NCBI GenBank assembly: GCA_023374045.1 | Contig: CM041780.1 | Span: 171,860,085-171,924,084 of the forward strand | From: Limonium bicolor | Lineage: Eukaryota; Streptophyta; Magnoliopsida; Caryophyllales; Plumbaginaceae | DNA length: 64,000 nucleotides | Direction: 5' to 3' | Part shown: in pieces, positions 59,160-64,000 of the stretch | How the letters are laid out: each line of letters starts with the position of its first letter | Position numbering within the stretch: position 1 is the first letter of the stretch | Made by a program: the position numbers and the translations under genes | Notes under the pieces: generated by a model | Seen by the model: the letters and a program-made list of their open reading frames with translations, nothing else | Database searches by the model: none | What the model was told of the DNA's origin: nothing

Positions 59160-61905
59160 ATGCCAAACACTCGAACCCGAGGTTCTCCACCTATCAGTCC
59201 GAGACCCGAACCCGAGCGCACTTTATTTAACACACGAAGAAACCTGAGAAATCAAGACATGGCCGGAAACCAAGTTATAGAAGAAATGGACCATGAAGAT
59301 CAACCAGAACACCGTGCCCTCTCTGATTACCACCAACTGGATACCAAAGGAAGGGCATTAGCCATAGTTCTCCCCGAACTAACACCGCTAGAAACCGGAC
59401 GATGGGCTTTCAAAACCCACTATATCACCGCCGTCCGGGATTTAGGCAAGTATAGTGGAGCAAATCCAGACGAAGCCCCGAATCATTTAAGTCTCTTCCT
59501 AGACTTCTGTAATTCCTTTGGTCAAACCGGCAACGTCAAAGAAAGAATCCATCTACAACTATTTCCTCGCTCGTTGTCAGATTCAGCAAACAGGTGGTAC
59601 CGAAGTCTTCCCTCCCGATCAATCCATACATGGCTGCAAATGGCCCAGAAGTTCCTTGCCAAATACTACCCAACCAGCTAGTAGAACGAGGCAGTTGATA
59701 GGAGAAATCAACACTTTCTGTCAGGAACCGGAGAGAAACGTTGTACGACGCATGGGACAGATTCAAGGATATGCTAATGAAGTGTTCCCACCATGGTCTC
59801 GACGATCAATCCCTCTGCCTATCATTCTTCAATGGCCTGGATGATGGAAACCGACTACTCGTAAATTCCTCCGCAGGAGGAAGTTTCATGATGAAATCTC
59901 CTCAAGAGGGGATGAACCTTCTCGAAACCATGACGAGCAATACAAGACAGTGGACGAGATCCAAAGGACGAACGCCACGAGCAGCAGGCCTACTCCATGT
60001 TGAGCCTACGGATCATTTATCAGCCCAGATCTCGTCCCTTGCAAAGATGGTGGAAAAGCTAACAACATCCCAAAACGAAATCGTAAAAACAATAGCTTCC
60101 CCACCTACATGTTCATCTACTAAAGGATGTGCCATATGCGCCGGTCCTCATGAAACTCATCAATGCGAAGGTAAAAACCAGTACGAAGATGTACAATTCA
60201 TAGGAAACCGCCCCGGTAATTCCTACAACAATAACTTCAACAACAACTACACATGGAGAAATCACCCGAATTTCTCATGGAAAAACAATGATCAGAACCA
60301 AGGAGGGCAGAACAGCAGTTCCAATACCTATCAGGGAAACAGACCCCAACCAAACTCTAATATGGGTTATAGAGCACAAGGTGCCCCTCCAGGTTTCCAA
60401 CAACAACAACAACCATCTTCATCCTCTGTTGATCCAAACGCAGAACTCAAAGAGATGATGAAGGGTTTCATGTCTATGACTCAAAGCCAGCTTTCTGCAC
60501 AAGTAGCTTTCAACCAAAAAATCGAAGGTAAGTTCAATCAAATTGCAGAACAACTTGCTCGAAGACCGCCTAGGACTCTCCCAAGCCAAACGGAGCCAAA
60601 TCCAAGAGAGCAAGCCAAATGCATCTATGTGAAGGAACACAATGAAGAAAAGATAGAGGTGGCTAAAACAGTTAAGGTTCCAGAACTCCACCCTTCCCTT
60701 CAAGAGTGGGTAATAGCAATCGAAACTTCCAAAAGGAATGTAGCTGAATTGGAAAGCACTGCCACAGTCTATAAAAATCGCATTCAGTCCGAGAATACCT
60801 ACCTTGAGCAGTTGGTGGCCGGCTATGAAAATGAAAAGCTTGATTTTGAAGAAGAAGAAGAAGAAGAGGTTAAGGCGATAACCTTGAGAAGCGGTAGAAA
60901 AACCAACGAGATTCACATCCCGCAAAGGTCAGAAGAATCCAAAGAGGATAGTGAAGAAAGAGTTGAGGCCCCAGTAGAAAAGACATCTCCCAGCATTCTC
61001 ACTATTCCATCAGCTTCAAAACCTTCTCCACAAGAACCGCCTCTACCATTTCCCAACCGACTCCAAAAGCAGAAATTGGATAATGAATATGGGAAGTTTC
61101 TGGCAATGCTGAAACAACTAAACGTCAACATACAGTTTGTAGACCTCATTGCCAAAATGCCAAACTATGCAAAATTTCTCAAACACCTAATCTCCAATAA
61201 AACTAAATTGGCCGAAGTCGGTACCGTACCACTCAATGTAGCTTGCTCAGCTATTCTGAAACAACCACTTCCTTCGAAATGCAATGATCCTGGTAGCTTC
61301 ACCATTCCAGTCACAATTGGTAGCACCTCATTTCCATACTCCCTATGCGATATGGGTGCCTCCATAAATTTGATGCCCCTCTCCACTTTCAAAAAGCTGG
61401 GAATTGGAGATATGAAAAAGACCAAGATGACCCTTCAACTGGAAGATGGTTCGGTAGCTTACCCAAGCGAAGTGGTGGAGGATGTTATCATTAAAGTGGA
61501 ACACTTATACTTCCCATGCGATTTTGTCATTTTGGACATCGAAGAGAATTCCACTACACCTCTCATCCTTGGACGACCATTCCTTGCCACAGCCAATGTG
61601 CACATTTGGGTAGCCCAGGGGACGATCACCCTTCAAGCTTATGATGAAAAGCTGGAGTTTGCATCAGGCAGGTCTCCAGATAACAAATCCAAGGATCTCA
61701 AGCTTGTGAGGGACACTCAATCACCATCATCCCCACTTCTTTTGTCACCCTTCCTGACGGAATGTCCATTACAGAGATGCCACCACCAATCCCTGATGAA
61801 AAGAGGGATAAGAAAAGAAAACATGCATCCAGGTGGACACTCAAAAATACCATCGAGTCATGCTTTGGATCTCCTCCTCATAACCACCCCTCAGGTTTGA
61901 TCTAA
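59160..61905 (+). pseudogene. gag-pro: A2 gag-protease polyprotein (three frameshifts)
   Basis: Athila-type gag-protease, about 900 codons if intact. N-terminus MPNTRTRGSPP at 59160; capsid core up to QKFLAKYYPTS. A 4-base insertion near 59679 creates a TAG, and a 1-base insertion near 59730 follows. The main frame resumes by 59741 and runs to 61900: FFNGLDDG, zinc-knuckle-like CAICAGPHETHQC (60128-60166; C-x2-C-x3-H-x4-C, variant of the usual CCHC), Asn/Gln-rich linker, acidic run of Glu near 60850, AITLRSGRKTN, and protease with CDMGASINLMPLS (catalytic Asp 61349-61351) and ILGRPFLATA. A 1-base deletion near 61741 alters the last 50 or so residues relative to A1. No reverse transcriptase or integrase. 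Confidence 0.92.
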
Positions 61906-63124
61906 CAACAAAGCATCTAGCTAAATACGTTAAAGAAGGGCAGCTTTCCGGGAGGCAACCCGGCTGAACTTTTCTTTTATATGCTTTTATGCTATTTTAA
62001 TTTTCAGGTTCTCTTTAAAATTTTGTTTTGCTAACTTTTAACCCCGTTTATATTATGGTTGCTTCTAGTGTCTAATGCAGGTGCAACTTCATGTCTACAC
62101 CGCAACCAAGCTACGCTACTTGAGGCTGAAGCTCAAGTGTGGGGGAACTCCTATAACGCAAGCAAAAATAATCTCAGGGGGAGTACCAGTCTCTTTAATT
62201 ATGCTTTTATTTAAATAAAATCTGTAGAGGAGCGTTTCTGTGCTTAAATGTTTATTTGTGACCTTTATGTTCTCTCTATTTTATCTACTTACCGAAAAGG
62301 TCTTCTGAAACTTTCCCTTGTTTTTCTGGTGAACAATGAGGACATTGTTCGATTTAAGTGTGGGGGAGTGTGCCCTTTTCGGCGACATTTTGTGTTTAAA
62401 ATACTTAATCTCTCTGCTTATCTTGCGTTTGTCCAAATTCAATATCGTGGATCCTTTATATGTGGGTTGTTCTCTTTATGAATAAATACTGTTATGAATT
62501 GTGGGATAAATGGGATAAATGGTACAAAATTTTAAAATTTTGATTACTTTTGAGGAGCATTTTTATGCGGTGTGACCAAATGATCTGAAATGGTTGGATT
62601 TTTATTGCTCAGGGGTTCCTTCTGTCTTCTTTCTTTGGGATTGCTAAGGGGTACTTCCCTGTTAAAAAAATAAATATAAAAAATAAATAAGGGACTTGCG
62701 AGACACCATTGGTAACCAACAAAGAGAGTTGAGTGTTCTTAAAAACAAAGGCTTGATGCCTACATATTATCTTCTCATCTCCTATGCAAAAGTGAAACAA
62801 ATGCATAATCTATTTTTCCTTTTGTTTTCTCCTCAATACCCATTCTTGAGAGAAGTTGGTCATGGTAAAAGTTCTCAAAGTCACCTTAACTGAGAAGCAT
62901 TGAAGTACTCCGGATCATACCCCGAAACTCTAATTTTTATTTTTACCCTGAGCACACCTATGCCACCAGTAGTTGATGGATCACACTCCTCGAAAAGTTT
63001 AAAGATCATGTACCGTTCACCTCTTTATCCTACCCTTCATAATAATATTTGTTAGTATTGAGCATTCCCTACTTACTTGGGTACATGGTTTTGCTTGAGG
63101 ACAAGCAAAAGGTAAGTGTGGGGG
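61906..63124 (+). other. A2 3' region with three stem-loop/PPT-like modules
   Basis: Counterpart of 55719-56937: CCGGG / CCCGG hairpin at 61948-61963, modules at 62118-62145, 62331-62366 and 63091-63124. The frames 62248-62481 and 62696-62893 also occur in A1, which reflects recent duplication rather than coding function. Confidence 0.82.
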
Positions 63125-64000
63125 TGTGTAAATGTCCAAATGAGCATGTTTTATGGGTGTATTTCATATATTATATTAGCACTTTTCTTGCTCATTTCTC
63201 ACTTATCGTATGTTTTTCCTCTAGTTTATGTTTTATTGATTATCTCACAAAATTATTGATTAAACATGAGAAAAAAACCAAGCTAGGAACAAAGTAGACA
63301 AAGATACGAACGCATAGGCGCAAACGGCTCGAAAAACGGAGTCCAAACGAAGAATCTAGAGCCGGTCAAAGTTCGCAAAAAGAAAAACGAGTCAGACTTC
63401 CGTCCGTGTCTTGTCCGCATTACAAAGGCCGGACGTGGCACTTGCGTCCGTATCTTGTCCGCACTACAAAGCACGGACAAGAACAATTGTGTCCGCGGAT
63501 ATAAGGGCGGACAAGGGGCGGACGTTAGCAAGAAAGAAATGTGTCCGTGGATAAATGACCGGACAGAAACAAGGACGCGTGTAAATGCAACCCAGATCCA
63601 GAAACTGTCGCGACTGATTTTCTTCGCCGACTGTCTTCCCCAATTGCTTCTTCCTTTGCGGCGCCTACAGACATATCCATCTACTCCCGTAAACCATATC
63701 AGGCGCCTGCCTTAAAATCCTCACGCGTATGTCCCCTCTCCAGCTCTATCTTCAACCTTCCCCAGCTTCTATATAAACCCAGTCCTTCCACCTTAAATCA
63801 GACGTACGGGAGATAAAAGGAAACAGACCATCGCTCACCACACTCCTCCATTCTCTTCCATTCATCTTCTCCCGTAACACCACAACACTCCATACTCACG
63901 TACTCAGCAGAAACAAAAGAAATATAAGAGAGGCAGCAGAAGTGAGAGCGAGTGCAGACCCGTTCTTTCTCTGAAATAATAGCAAAATCTATCTGTGCTA
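63125..64000 (+). repeat. Third Athila-type LTR (partial, runs off the window)
   Basis: First 876 bp of the LTR. It starts TGTGTAAATG, two bases shorter than TGTGATAAATG in the other copies. Palindrome cluster 63400-63565 and TATA box 63768-63777 are present. Confidence 0.92.

Larger units (their letters stand above)
56938..64000 (+). mobile_element. Athila-like element copy 2 (A2), cut by the window edge
   Basis: Shared LTR, primer site, leader, gag-protease (59160-61905), 3' region and the start of a third LTR (63125 onward). Nearly identical to A1 throughout and, like A1, without pol. Its gag carries the empty site for B. A1 and A2 with one LTR between them form a tandem LTR-internal-LTR-internal-LTR array. 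Confidence 0.92.

Overview
The window is a stack of nested plant transposable elements. I see no intact host gene, rRNA, tRNA or CRISPR array. The organism is inferred to be a flowering plant with a repeat-rich genome. The grounds are Ty3/gypsy elements of three plant types: 4-5 kb LTRs with an initiator-Met primer site (Tekay/Del-like), an Asp-tRNA primer site with an Athila-type gag-protease, and an Arg-tRNA primer site with an Ogre/Tat-type gag. A Mutator-like (MULE) transposase and a plant mobile domain (PMD) gene are also present. I cannot name the species.

Layout. 1-9082: right part of element D, a decayed, ORF-less internal region (1-4713) and its 3' LTR (4714-9082), inserted in a minus-strand LTR fragment (9083-9427). 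9716-10880: MULE transposase pseudogene, the oldest visible layer together with a PMD gene just downstream. The PMD gene is cut into three pieces (about 11060-11226, 25364-26842, 36715-36879). Its first interruption is F, a minus-strand solo LTR (11227-25363), which itself holds E, a 9.4 kb minus-strand Ogre/Tat-like element (12369-21814) with a gag only and several tandem arrays. Its second interruption is S1, a plus-strand solo LTR (26843-36714), which holds S2, a minus-strand solo LTR (29675-34199), and S3, an Athila-type solo LTR (35006-36498).

36883 to the window end: an Athila-like array, LTR fragment / internal 1 / LTR / internal 2 / LTR (cut by the window edge). Both internals encode gag-protease and nothing recognisable as reverse transcriptase or integrase. 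Internal 1 is split by B (39136-54385), a 15.2 kb element with 5.0 and 4.7 kb LTRs and no coding capacity; copy 2 preserves the empty site. Five-base target duplications support E (GTATT), S1 (GCCGA), S2 (AGAGC) and B (GCCTG); F and S3 have 4 of 5 matches.

The signals I find most interesting are not genes. (1) The polypurine tract (PPT) of every element type here is preceded by a stem-loop; stems differ but the loop is often AGGA, and the Athila-like element carries three such modules. (2) Four different long LTRs carry 3-4 regularly spaced palindromes about 2.0-2.7 kb from their 5' end: position is conserved, sequence is not. GTCCG/CGGAC palindromes recur in Athila- and Ogre-type LTRs. (3) A second set of small repeated hairpins, with compensatory changes, lies about 0.6-0.8 kb from the 3' end of the D and B LTRs. 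(4) The primer binding sites of B and A are inside or beside perfect hairpins. All are visible in the sequence; their function is inference.
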